A stretch of 14,447 nt of DNA from an uncultured Helcococcus sp. GTDB taxonomy: Bacteria > Bacillota > Clostridia > Tissierellales > Peptoniphilaceae. The translations under genes were made by a program, and so were the position numbers. Shown piece after piece: positions 1 through 6,606 of the stretch; the first letter of the stretch is position 1, and each line of letters opens with the position of its first letter. The notes under the pieces are model-generated. The model saw only the letters and a program-made list of their open reading frames with translations. It did no database searches and was not told the DNA's origin. Location: assembly GCA_947253305.1 (NCBI GenBank), contig CAMXYZ010000019.1:1-14447 (forward strand). Direction: 5' to 3'.

Positions 1-53
1 CGAACGGCACGTACGGTGGTGTGAAAGGGGCTAGATTTTAGCCCCTATTCGAT
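1..53 (+). mobile_element. 3' end of a group II intron (domains V-VI), cut by the window edge
   Basis: The first bases read as the 3' half of a group II intron domain V: a CGAA loop-like stretch, then GGCACGTACGG, the strand that normally pairs with the AGCCGT side and carries the 2-nt GU bulge. A domain VI-like hairpin follows, GGGGCTA (27-33) and TAGCCCC (39-45) around a 5-nt loop. After it comes CTATTCGAT, matching the usual bacterial intron end: a bulged branch-point A (probably A47) about seven bases before a terminal AY dinucleotide, so the splice boundary is near base 53. The rest of the intron, including any reverse transcriptase/maturase, lies outside the window. Seen directly: the motif strings and the hairpin. 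Inferred: the intron class and whether the copy is complete and active. Confidence 0.82.
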
Positions 54-76
54 TTCCAATTATTTTTGATATGATT

Positions 77-106
77 TTTACAAAGCCCTTCTTTATATTG
101 TATAGA
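77..106 (+). promoter_or_regulatory. Candidate promoter of the C-S lyase gene
   Basis: TTTACA (77-82) and TATAGA (101-106) are separated by 18 bp, about 40 bp upstream of the start codon. It lies just downstream of the intron 3' end, so the gene need not depend on transcription from the intron. Confidence 0.5.
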
Positions 107-144
107 TTTAAATGATATTATGAAAGAAAAGGATAGGGGGAAGT

Positions 145-1308
145 ATGAAAGATTTTGATAGGATAATAGATCGTTCAAATACATATAGTGTTAAATGGAG
201 TCATAAAGTTTTAGAAGACATGTTTAAGAACAAAGATGTGCTTCCTATGTGGGTTGCAGATATGGATTTTCAAATAGCGAAACCTATACAAGGGGCGATT
301 CATGATCTTACAAAGGTATCAATATATGGATATTCAGCTTCTGATGAAGCGAATAAAGCTTTAGTAAATTGGATGAAGAAAAGACACAATTGTGATTTAT
401 CAGTCGATGAAATAATTAATATTCCTGGTGTTGTATTTGGAATAAATAATGCGGTTCAAGTATTTACAAATCCCGGAGACAAAATTTTAATTCAAGAGCC
501 AGTATATCCACCATTTTCACTAGCAATTACAAATAATGGAAGAGAAAAAGTTTCAAATGATCTTATATATAATGGGAAAAAATTTGAAGTTGACTTAAAA
601 GATTTTGAAGAAAAAGTTAAAGACAAAGATTTGAAGATGTTCATACTTTGTTCTCCACATAATCCATCAGGAAAGATATTTACAAAAGACGAATTAGAAA
701 AAATGCTTAAATTGTGTTATGAGAATGGAGTATTGGTAGTGGCCGATGAAATTCATTCTGATTTAATTATGCCTGGAAAAAAATATACTTCAGTTCTTAA
801 TATTAATGAAAAATATTATGAGAATTTAATAATTTGCACAGCTCCAAGTAAGAGTTTTAATATTCCAGGTTTACAATGGTCAGCTATAATTATCAAAAAT
901 GAAAAATTAAGAGAAAGATTTAATATGCATATTAGAAATTTAGGATATGTACAAACTAATGAAATATCAATGAGAGCAGTTAAAGCAGCATATAATGACT
1001 CTGAAAAATGGTTAGACGATGCAATAGAATATATTTATGAAAATTATAAGTATTTTAAAGAAGAAATAGAAAAAAATACAGAGATAAAAGTTTTAAATAT
1101 GCCGGCGACATATTTAGCTTTTGCAGATTTTAGAGCATATGATTTATCTAATGAAGAACTAGATTATAGGGTGTTTAAAAAAGCGCAAATCGGTGTTAAT
1201 CCAGGACACTCATTTGGGGAACAAGGCTCTGGATTCATGAGATTTAATCTAGCTTGTCCGAGAAAGATAGTTGAAGATGCTGTCGAAAGATTAATTCAGG
1301 AATTTTAG
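145..1308 (+). CDS. patB: PatB/MalY-type pyridoxal-phosphate C-S lyase (cystathionine beta-lyase / cysteine desulfhydrase)
   Basis: This 387-residue protein has the usual length of MalY/PatB fold-type I PLP enzymes, which split the C-S bond of cystathionine or cysteine to give pyruvate, ammonia and homocysteine or H2S in the cytoplasm. Family marks are the N-terminal LPMWVADMDF (33-42), PHNPSGK (171-177, Asn173 binding PLP), VADEIHSDL (199-207, Asp201 facing the pyridine nitrogen) and APSKSFNIPGL (233-243, Lys236 forming the Schiff base). The C-terminal part has the substrate-side segment NPGHSFGEQGSGFMRFN. The ATG is preceded by AGGGGGAAG. It appears monocistronic, because the next gene has its own promoters, although no clear terminator is visible. 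The fold and the C-S lyase class are near certain. Which substrate dominates (cystathionine, cysteine, or both as in oral H2S-forming anaerobes) cannot be read from the sequence. The MalY-like regulatory role is not implied. Confidence 0.93.
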   Translation: MKDFDRIIDRSNTYSVKWSHKVLEDMFKNKDVLPMWVADMDFQIAKPIQGAIHDLTKVSIYGYSASDEANKALVNWMKKRHNCDLSVDEIINIPGVVFGINNAVQVFTNPGDKILIQEPVYPPFSLAITNNGREKVSNDLIYNGKKFEVDLKDFEEKVKDKDLKMFILCSPHNPSGKIFTKDELEKMLKLCYENGVLVVADEIHSDLIMPGKKYTSVLNINEKYYENLIICTAPSKSFNIPGLQWSAIIIKNEKLRERFNMHIRNLGYVQTNEISMRAVKAAYNDSEKWLDDAIEYIYENYKYFKEEIEKNTEIKVLNMPATYLAFADFRAYDLSNEELDYRVFKKAQIGVNPGHSFGEQGSGFMRFNLACPRKIVEDAVERLIQEF

Positions 1309-1324
1309 AAACAATAGTGAAAAT

Positions 1325-1387
1325 AGGTTTACAAAAATATTATTTTATTTATAATAAAAGAAATTCTAGTCATATTTGTGCAAACCT
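1325..1387. repeat. Imperfect inverted repeat around the GH85 gene promoters (candidate operator)
   Basis: The arms at 1325-1340 (AGGTTTACAAAAATAT) and 1372-1387 (ATATTTGTGCAAACCT) are complementary at 14 of 16 positions, with 31 bp between them. The left arm contains the -35 of the upstream candidate promoter, and the right arm ends on the first base of the -35 of the downstream one. No T-tract follows, so a terminator for the preceding gene is unlikely. A role as a two-site operator is inferred. Confidence 0.45.
1328..1355 (+). promoter_or_regulatory. Candidate upstream promoter (P1) of the GH85 gene
   Basis: TTTACA (1328-1333) and TATAAT (1350-1355) are separated by 16 bp. The -35 box lies inside the left arm of the inverted repeat. 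Confidence 0.45.
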
Positions 1388-1416
1388 TTACATAAAATCT
1401 AATTAATTGTTATAAT
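1387..1416 (+). promoter_or_regulatory. Candidate proximal promoter (P2) of the GH85 gene
   Basis: TTTACA (1387-1392) and TATAAT (1411-1416) are separated by 18 bp. The predicted start leaves a leader of roughly 30 nt before the SD GGGAGG (1443-1448). Confidence 0.6.
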
Positions 1417-1452
1417 AAAATTGACAATAAAAATAAATATGTGGGAGGAAAA

Positions 1453-4400
1453 ATGATTAAGAAGAGAATGAAGAGATCGGTTGCGATACTCTTAGCAATA
1501 TTCCTATTAATTGGTGTATTTCCAATTAATTCATTTGCTGCAGATTTTCCTAAGATGACGGGAAATCAGGCGAGAAAAGATAATCAACCTAAATTTTCAG
1601 GATATAGAGTTTGGGATATTAGAGACTGGACACCTGAATCGGATCCGGGATCAGAATATTTGACAGCAAAAGTACCTCTACAAAAAAGAAATGAACAATT
1701 TAGAGATACTCAAGTTAATCCTGAATTGGACAATAAAGCTGAGATAATGTTTATGTCTGAAGACTATGGTAATGCCTTTGTAGACGGTATGATGTACAAT
1801 AACTCATTTGGCTACTATCCATTAAGTTTCTGGCAATATACCGATTATTTTTCACCATGGCATGGTGCTGTAACAGCAACCACTCCTGAAGATTTATATG
1901 ATCCAGCATTTGAAGGTTCACATCCAAGAGGATGGGAAACAAGATATTTTGAATTTGGTGTTTTAAATATACCAAATCCATCGTATACAAATGCAGCTCA
2001 TAAAAATGGTGTTAAATCAATAGCTGTAATTTATTTCGATCAATATTTTAGACAAGGTCAAACTATAAATGAGCTATTTGTAAAAGATGCAAATGGAAAA
2101 TATCCTGTTGCTGAAAAGCTAATTGAAATGGCTGAATATTTTGGTTATGATGGATATTTCTTTAATGCTGAAGAAGCTGTAGAAGAAAGATTTAGGGAAG
2201 ATAAAAAATTATTCTTAAAGACTCTTACAGATGCTGGTTTATATACACAATACTATGATACAAATAGTAATATGAACTCAAGTAAAATGTCATATCTAAG
2301 GACAGACTTAGACGGAGATGGAGTCCAAGAAAGGATTCAGAATTCAGTATTCGTAAACTACGGCTGGCCAGGAAATCTTAATTATAGTGGAATGAATTTC
2401 GATTTTATAGAAAAAAATGATATTGATCCATTTAAAGAAGTTTTCTATGGAGTAGAAGCTAATCAAGGTGGATTCCATGGTGGACATCCTACAACAAGAA
2501 ATATAACTCAACTATATGAAGAAGGAACAAATAACCCAAGAGCAAGTATTGCATTATTCAGTCCTTCTGACTATTACCATAGAGCAATAGGCTGGGACAA
2601 ACTTGCAGATGCAGATTATCAGTGGATGGTTGAAGAAAGAGCGAGACTATACTTTTCAGGTGTATTAGGAGATCCAACAGATACTGGTAATAAACCTGGA
2701 ACTTCTAGAAAAGATGTATTTCTAGATGATACATCATCATGGGTTGGAGTTGCTGATTTTACAAGTGAGAGATCTGTAATTAAAGGTTCAAATTTCTATA
2801 CAACATTTAATATTGGTAGAGGCATGGAATACTTTACAGAAGGTAAAGTAACTGGTAAAGATCAATGGGGGAATATCAATATTCAAGATATACCATTAAC
2901 ATGGCAATGGTGGATTGATGCTTCTGACAAAGACAATAAGATTAAGATGGACTTTGACTTTGGTAAAGCTGAAACTAGAAGAGATATTAACAAAGAAATA
3001 ATTGAAACTCCATTTGAACAAATTGGAGCATATGATGGTGGTTCATCATTAGTAGCATATGGCGATATTAAAGGTAAAAATGTAGTAAATCTATGGAAAA
3101 CGGATTTAGATGTAAATAATAATTCTAAAGCAGAGATCACATATAGAAGAAATTCTGGTGAAAATGTTGATATAAAATTAGGATTAAGATTTAAAGATAA
3201 TGCTAAAGAATTAGTTGAATTAGATATTAACACAGATAAATTAAATGAATGGACAACAAGCACTGTAGATTTATCTGAATATAATGGGAGATCAATAGCA
3301 GCTATTTCCTTAATATTTGATGGAGATAGCGATGACTATCAGATTAATTTCGGTAAATTCGCAATTAAAGATAATGATAATAAACCAAATAAACCTGAAG
3401 GTTTTACAGTAAATCATGCATATACAAATGATGAAATGCAAGTTGGTTGGGATATAGAATCATTTGATTTAGTAGATAAATATGAAGTTTATGGAAGATT
3501 ATCAAATGGAGAAAAAGTATTTTTCGGCGGAATATATGATGATGTTTTATATATCAAATCATTGCTTGAAGAAAAAGGTTTATTACAATTAGAATTAGTA
3601 GCAGTTGGTAAGAATGGTGAAAAGAGTGAGCCTTCAATTATTGAATATGATTATTCTGAAGTAGTAAATAATTTAGATTACGAAAAAGAAGAAAAGTATG
3701 CAGTAATTAAAGAGGAACATCCAGTACGTGGTACAATAGTTCAATCTTCTGAAGAAGGTGCAATAAATCTAAAATGGGATAATCCAAGCAAAGAAAATAA
3801 TGGATATGAAATTGAAGTTAGTTTATTAGCAAATAATGATACTGAATCTATATGGAAACAAACAGTTCCAAAAGACTCAAATAGTGCTAGAATTAAAATT
3901 CCAAGAAACAAGGGAGAGCACTTTATAGCTAAGGTATATACATTATTTGAAGATGGTAGTAAATCACAAGCGACAACATTAACTGGTAAATTAAAAGACA
4001 CATATTCAGATTCTTACAATCAGGACTTAGTTTCAATAGATAGTTATGAAGATTGGTATGGAGGAAAGGAAACTAGCTTCACATTCTGGAGTCCAGAATC
4101 TAATGATTGGTTTAAATTACATGCGAAATTCAATGATGAATATTTGATGTTCGAAAATCAATTCCATTCATTTGGTGACGCAGTACCACATGCGATAAGA
4201 GCAGCAACTGGAATGGTTACAGAAGCAACTGGAGACACAGGAACTCTTGAAGTAGTTATTGAAGATTATACAGGTAATCTATCTGAACCAATAACAATTG
4301 AATTTAAAGATGGTGTAAGAGTTGAGAACCCTGAAACACCTGATGAAGAGACGCCAGATGAAGAAGAAAATAAAGAAGTAGATTTATCAATATTAAACGC

Positions 4401-5448
4401 TCTAATAGAGTCTATAGAAGCTCAATTAGAAAAATTATCAGATAAAATTACTGACGAATCTAAAGAAAAAATAACTGATATTTTAGAATCAGCTAAAGAG
4501 TTAAATTCTAAGAATAAGCAAGAAGAAATAGATTCAAAAGTAAAAGAATTATTAAAAGCATTAGAATCAATAGAACTAAAAGAAGATGAAAAACCAGAAA
4601 CTGATATAACTGTTCTAGATAAAGTACTAGAAATTGCTAATAAGAAACTTGAAGAGAATCTAGACCAAGATTCAAGAGCAAGATTAGAAGAAAAAATTAA
4701 TTTGGCTAAAGAATTAAATAAAGACTCATCACAAGAAGAAGTTAATAAAGCAGTTGTTGAATTAGTAGAAGCTATTTCTGATGCAAAATTGATAATCGAA
4801 ACTGAAAAGGAACCAGAAACTGAGAAAGAAACTGAAAAAGAAACCGAGAAAGAAACAGAAAAAGAAACTGAGTCAGAAAAAGAAACCGAGAAAGAAACAG
4901 AAAAGGAGACTGGAGGAGAGATAGATGAGTACAATCTAACAATGACTCCAAAAAATATTTCTTTAGATGAAGTTCACAAAAACTTGAAACCAATATTTGA
5001 AAAGAAATACGACAAATATGCTTATAAAGTATATGATATTGAAGTTAAAGATAAAAATGGTAAAGTATTACACAAATTACCTAAAGCTATAGATGTATCA
5101 ATTCCTGAAAATCAACTAGGAATTAATGATGATAATAGAGATAGCCTATCAATATATACAGTACATGAAGGTGAATTGAAAGAAATTAAGGACTTCAAAT
5201 TTGTGAATGGACAAGTTTCATTTGAACAATCAGAGTTCTCAGATTTCGTATTTGTATTAGCTGATAATGCTGAAACAGAAAAAGAGACTCAAAAGGAAAC
5301 TATAAAAGAGGTTCAAAAAGATGATAAATCTACTAATATACCAAAAACTGGCGATAAAGGAATTACTTATCTATTAATAGTTTTAGGAGTGGCAGTATTA
5401 GGATATATAATCTTAACATTAGTTAAGAAAAAAGATAAAGAGAAATAG
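1453..5448 (+). CDS. Sortase-anchored GH85 endo-beta-N-acetylglucosaminidase with FIVAR and E-T-x-K linker domains
   Basis: This secreted enzyme cleaves the GlcNAc-GlcNAc core of N-glycans. Start: an in-frame GTG at 1441 would sit within the ribosome-binding region, so ATG 1453 after GGGAGG is preferred (1331 residues). Order of parts: signal peptide (KKRMKR, hydrophobic core, likely cleavage after SFA near residue 29); GH85 domain (about 90-500) with GVLNIPNPSYTNAAHKNGVK and the catalytic segment DGYFFNAEE (Asn238 and Glu240 as the N-x-E pair); a beta-sandwich carbohydrate-binding-like region (about 510-640); two fibronectin III-like modules (644-745, 756-848); another beta domain to about 960; two FIVAR-like helical modules (977-1045, 1051-1113); an E-T-E-K tract (1116-1155); a beta-rich domain (1158-1272); a second short E-T-x-K piece; sortase motif IPKTG (1296-1300), membrane segment and KKKDKEK tail. 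The gene has its own promoters and terminator. GH85 and the surface anchor are firm; the middle module names are by appearance. Confidence 0.93.
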   Translation: MIKKRMKRSVAILLAIFLLIGVFPINSFAADFPKMTGNQARKDNQPKFSGYRVWDIRDWTPESDPGSEYLTAKVPLQKRNEQFRDTQVNPELDNKAEIMFMSEDYGNAFVDGMMYNNSFGYYPLSFWQYTDYFSPWHGAVTATTPEDLYDPAFEGSHPRGWETRYFEFGVLNIPNPSYTNAAHKNGVKSIAVIYFDQYFRQGQTINELFVKDANGKYPVAEKLIEMAEYFGYDGYFFNAEEAVEERFREDKKLFLKTLTDAGLYTQYYDTNSNMNSSKMSYLRTDLDGDGVQERIQNSVFVNYGWPGNLNYSGMNFDFIEKNDIDPFKEVFYGVEANQGGFHGGHPTTRNITQLYEEGTNNPRASIALFSPSDYYHRAIGWDKLADADYQWMVEERARLYFSGVLGDPTDTGNKPGTSRKDVFLDDTSSWVGVADFTSERSVIKGSNFYTTFNIGRGMEYFTEGKVTGKDQWGNINIQDIPLTWQWWIDASDKDNKIKMDFDFGKAETRRDINKEIIETPFEQIGAYDGGSSLVAYGDIKGKNVVNLWKTDLDVNNNSKAEITYRRNSGENVDIKLGLRFKDNAKELVELDINTDKLNEWTTSTVDLSEYNGRSIAAISLIFDGDSDDYQINFGKFAIKDNDNKPNKPEGFTVNHAYTNDEMQVGWDIESFDLVDKYEVYGRLSNGEKVFFGGIYDDVLYIKSLLEEKGLLQLELVAVGKNGEKSEPSIIEYDYSEVVNNLDYEKEEKYAVIKEEHPVRGTIVQSSEEGAINLKWDNPSKENNGYEIEVSLLANNDTESIWKQTVPKDSNSARIKIPRNKGEHFIAKVYTLFEDGSKSQATTLTGKLKDTYSDSYNQDLVSIDSYEDWYGGKETSFTFWSPESNDWFKLHAKFNDEYLMFENQFHSFGDAVPHAIRAATGMVTEATGDTGTLEVVIEDYTGNLSEPITIEFKDGVRVENPETPDEETPDEEENKEVDLSILNALIESIEAQLEKLSDKITDESKEKITDILESAKELNSKNKQEEIDSKVKELLKALESIELKEDEKPETDITVLDKVLEIANKKLEENLDQDSRARLEEKINLAKELNKDSSQEEVNKAVVELVEAISDAKLIIETEKEPETEKETEKETEKETEKETESEKETEKETEKETGGEIDEYNLTMTPKNISLDEVHKNLKPIFEKKYDKYAYKVYDIEVKDKNGKVLHKLPKAIDVSIPENQLGINDDNRDSLSIYTVHEGELKEIKDFKFVNGQVSFEQSEFSDFVFVLADNAETEKETQKETIKEVQKDDKSTNIPKTGDKGITYLLIVLGVAVLGYIILTLVKKKDKEK
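4798..4917 (+). repeat. Tandem 12-bp (E-T-E-K) coding repeat in the GH85 gene
   Basis: Degenerate 12-bp units coding E-T-E-K span residues 1116-1155 of the enzyme, between the FIVAR-like modules and the last beta domain. A few units are interrupted (KEPETEK, TESEK). All length changes are multiples of 3, so expansion or loss would change the linker length without breaking the frame. A 21-nt stretch (4836-4856, again at 4878-4898) is identical to 8023-8043 in the CW_7-like gene. Confidence 0.85.
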
Positions 5449-5457
5449 TTGGTATTT

Positions 5458-5486
5458 AAAGGACGCCTAGGCGTCCTTTTGCTTTT
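5458..5486 (+). terminator. Intrinsic terminator of the GH85 gene
   Basis: The sequence 5458-5479 is a perfect 22-nt palindrome (AAAGGACGCC, TA, GGCGTCCTTT) with a realistic CTAG loop, followed by TTTTGCTTTT. It begins 10 nt after the stop codon. Confidence 0.9.
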
Positions 5487-5491
5487 AAAAT

Positions 5492-5520
5492 TTGTTTACA
5501 TTAAATTATAATGCTATAAT
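5492..5520 (+). promoter_or_regulatory. Candidate promoter of the small lipoprotein gene
   Basis: TTGTTT (5492-5497) and TATAAT (5515-5520) are separated by 17 bp. A second TATAAT lies at 5507-5512, so the exact start is uncertain. Confidence 0.5.
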
Positions 5521-5540
5521 TCTCTAAGGGGGAGACAATA

Positions 5541-5687
5541 ATGAAGAAGAAAATTATAGCGATACTATCAGTGCTCGTGTTTTTGTTGACGGCATGTGAT
5601 AGTAATGAAGATTTAATAAAAGGAGGACCTACTACGAAATCAGGAATTAATGATAGTAGTGTCAGATTAATTGAAAACTTTAATTAA
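5541..5687 (+). CDS. Very small lipoprotein (48 residues), function unknown
   Basis: This short gene has a complete set of signals: promoter, SD AAGGGGGAG about 7 nt before the ATG, and a strong terminator 10 nt after the stop. The N-terminus is MKKKIIAILSVLVFLLTAC, a lipoprotein signal peptide with a lipobox LTAC and the lipidated Cys at position 19. The mature part is only about 30 residues (CDSNEDLIKGGPTTKSG and on to RLIENFN), with no domain that I recognise. It would be exported by Sec, lipidated and left on the outer face of the membrane. Alternatives are a truncated remnant of a larger lipoprotein or a gene whose released signal peptide matters more than the product. Own promoter, SD and terminator argue that it is expressed. 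Gene real: likely. Function: unknown. Confidence 0.75.
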   Translation: MKKKIIAILSVLVFLLTACDSNEDLIKGGPTTKSGINDSSVRLIENFN

Positions 5688-5696
5688 TATTATTTT

Positions 5697-5730
5697 AAGC
5701 ACAGACTAATTTGTTAAATCTGTGCTTTTT
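5697..5730 (+). terminator. Intrinsic terminator of the small lipoprotein gene
   Basis: AAGCACAGA (5697-5705) pairs with TCTGTGCTT (5719-5727) around a 13-nt loop, followed by a short T run. Confidence 0.88.
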
Positions 5731-5743
5731 ACTTGATCAAATA

Positions 5744-5752
5744 TGGTATAAT
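5744..5752 (+). promoter_or_regulatory. Extended -10 promoter of the mgtC-like gene
   Basis: TGGTATAAT is an extended -10 (TGnTATAAT). No good -35 box lies at the right distance, which suits an extended -10 promoter. An 8-bp palindrome TTGATCAA (5733-5740) lies just upstream. Confidence 0.55.
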
Positions 5753-5759
5753 ATAATTT

Positions 5760-5777
5760 AATAAAGTTTACTTTATT
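5760..5777. repeat. Perfect dyad at the predicted transcription start of the mgtC-like gene
   Basis: AATAAAG (5760-5766), TTTA, CTTTATT (5771-5777) is a perfect 7-bp inverted repeat. It begins about 8 bp after the -10 box, so it would be at +1 of the transcript. It may be a repressor operator or a 5' mRNA hairpin; the sequence cannot decide. Confidence 0.4.
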
Positions 5778-5803
5778 TAGAGATTATTTTTGTGGAGATA
5801 AAA

Positions 5804-6493
5804 ATGGCAAGTCTTACAGTACAAGAAATAACAATAAGATTAGTTTTAAGTATGATATTTTCAGGTTTAATTGGATTTGAAAGAGAAAAGAGCAATAGTA
5901 GTGCTGGACTTAGAACTCATATATTAGTTGGTATGGGGTCAACTATAGTTGCATTAATACAAATTCAAACTTTAGCTATGGTTAGTGAAATAAATCCAGA
6001 ACTAAAAATTAGTGTAGATGCTGTAAGATTGATAGCACAAGTTGTAAGTGGTATAGGTTTCTTAGGAGCTGGTACAATTATTGTTACCAAAAGAAGTGTA
6101 ATGGGATTGACAACAGCAGCTTCAGTTTGGGGAGTATCCAGCATTGGACTTGCATTAGGAATGGGATACTATGATATATCCATAATAAGTTCATCACTAA
6201 TGTTATTAGTATTAATTTTTTTCAAAAGAATATTTGTTATTCATGGTCCAGAACAATTCTTGATTAAATTTATAGCAAGTTCCGATACTTCAAAAAAAGT
6301 TACAGAGGTAGTTAAATCATTTGACGAAAACTATGAGATAGTTAGAATTAGTACAGAAATTTATAGAAATGAACTAATAACAACACATGTGTATAGACTT
6401 CATAGTAAGAAAATTATCCTATTTACAGATATTGCAAAAGAACTATCAAAGGTTAAGAATATAGTAAGTATAGAATCAACTGAAATCGTGTAA
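5804..6493 (+). CDS. MgtC/SapB-family inner membrane protein
   Basis: This is an integral membrane protein of 229 residues from ATG 5804. An in-frame GTG at 5792 overlaps the SD GGAG (5794-5797) and is rejected. About five membrane segments fill residues 8-143. Family marks are GLIGFEREK (21-29), AGLRTHILVGMGS (34-46), AQVVSGIGFLGAGTI (78-92) and GLTTAASVW (101-109). The soluble tail (about 150-229) looks like the small ACT-like domain of longer MgtC-type proteins. Known members support growth in low magnesium or inside host cells, and some modulate ATP synthase; most family members have no defined role. The gene is monocistronic, with a promoter carrying a dyad at the start point and no riboswitch in its short leader. 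No convincing terminator follows it. Membership is firm; physiological function is inferred only. Confidence 0.9.
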   Translation: MASLTVQEITIRLVLSMIFSGLIGFEREKSNSSAGLRTHILVGMGSTIVALIQIQTLAMVSEINPELKISVDAVRLIAQVVSGIGFLGAGTIIVTKRSVMGLTTAASVWGVSSIGLALGMGYYDISIISSSLMLLVLIFFKRIFVIHGPEQFLIKFIASSDTSKKVTEVVKSFDENYEIVRISTEIYRNELITTHVYRLHSKKIILFTDIAKELSKVKNIVSIESTEIV

Positions 6494-6536
6494 ATTGAAG
6501 GAAATATAGTTTATAATTACTTTTATTAGGCTATAA

Positions 6537-6565
6537 TTTACAATTTTTGATTTTGTGTATATAAT
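6537..6565 (+). promoter_or_regulatory. Promoter of the Ltp-repeat protein gene
   Basis: TTTACA (6537-6542) and TATAAT (6560-6565) are separated by 17 bp, about 40 bp before the ATG. Confidence 0.65.
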
Positions 6566-6606
6566 AAAACAGTTAAAATATGAAAGAAAAAGATTGGAAG
6601 TGAAAT

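Noticed and set aside
1441..1455. GTG 1441 as start of the GH85 gene
   Set aside because: The GTG runs straight into the SD GGGAGG; ATG 1453 has a proper SD and yields a standard signal peptide.
4422..4993. Minus-strand Ser/Phe-rich open frames opposite the FIVAR and E-T-E-K regions
   Set aside because: They are mirror products of the purine-rich repeat on the coding strand, with no ribosome-binding site or recognisable domain.
5753..5803. Magnesium (M-box) riboswitch before the mgtC-like gene
   Set aside because: The leader is only about 45 nt, far shorter than an M-box, and holds just one small dyad.
5792..5806. GTG 5792 as start of the mgtC-like gene
   Set aside because: It overlaps the SD GGAG itself; ATG 5804 is correctly spaced.
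6494..6545. Terminator of the mgtC-like gene
   Set aside because: Only weak short pairings (AAATTG/CAATTT, ATAG/CTAT) are present, so no stable stem with a following T-tract can be supported.
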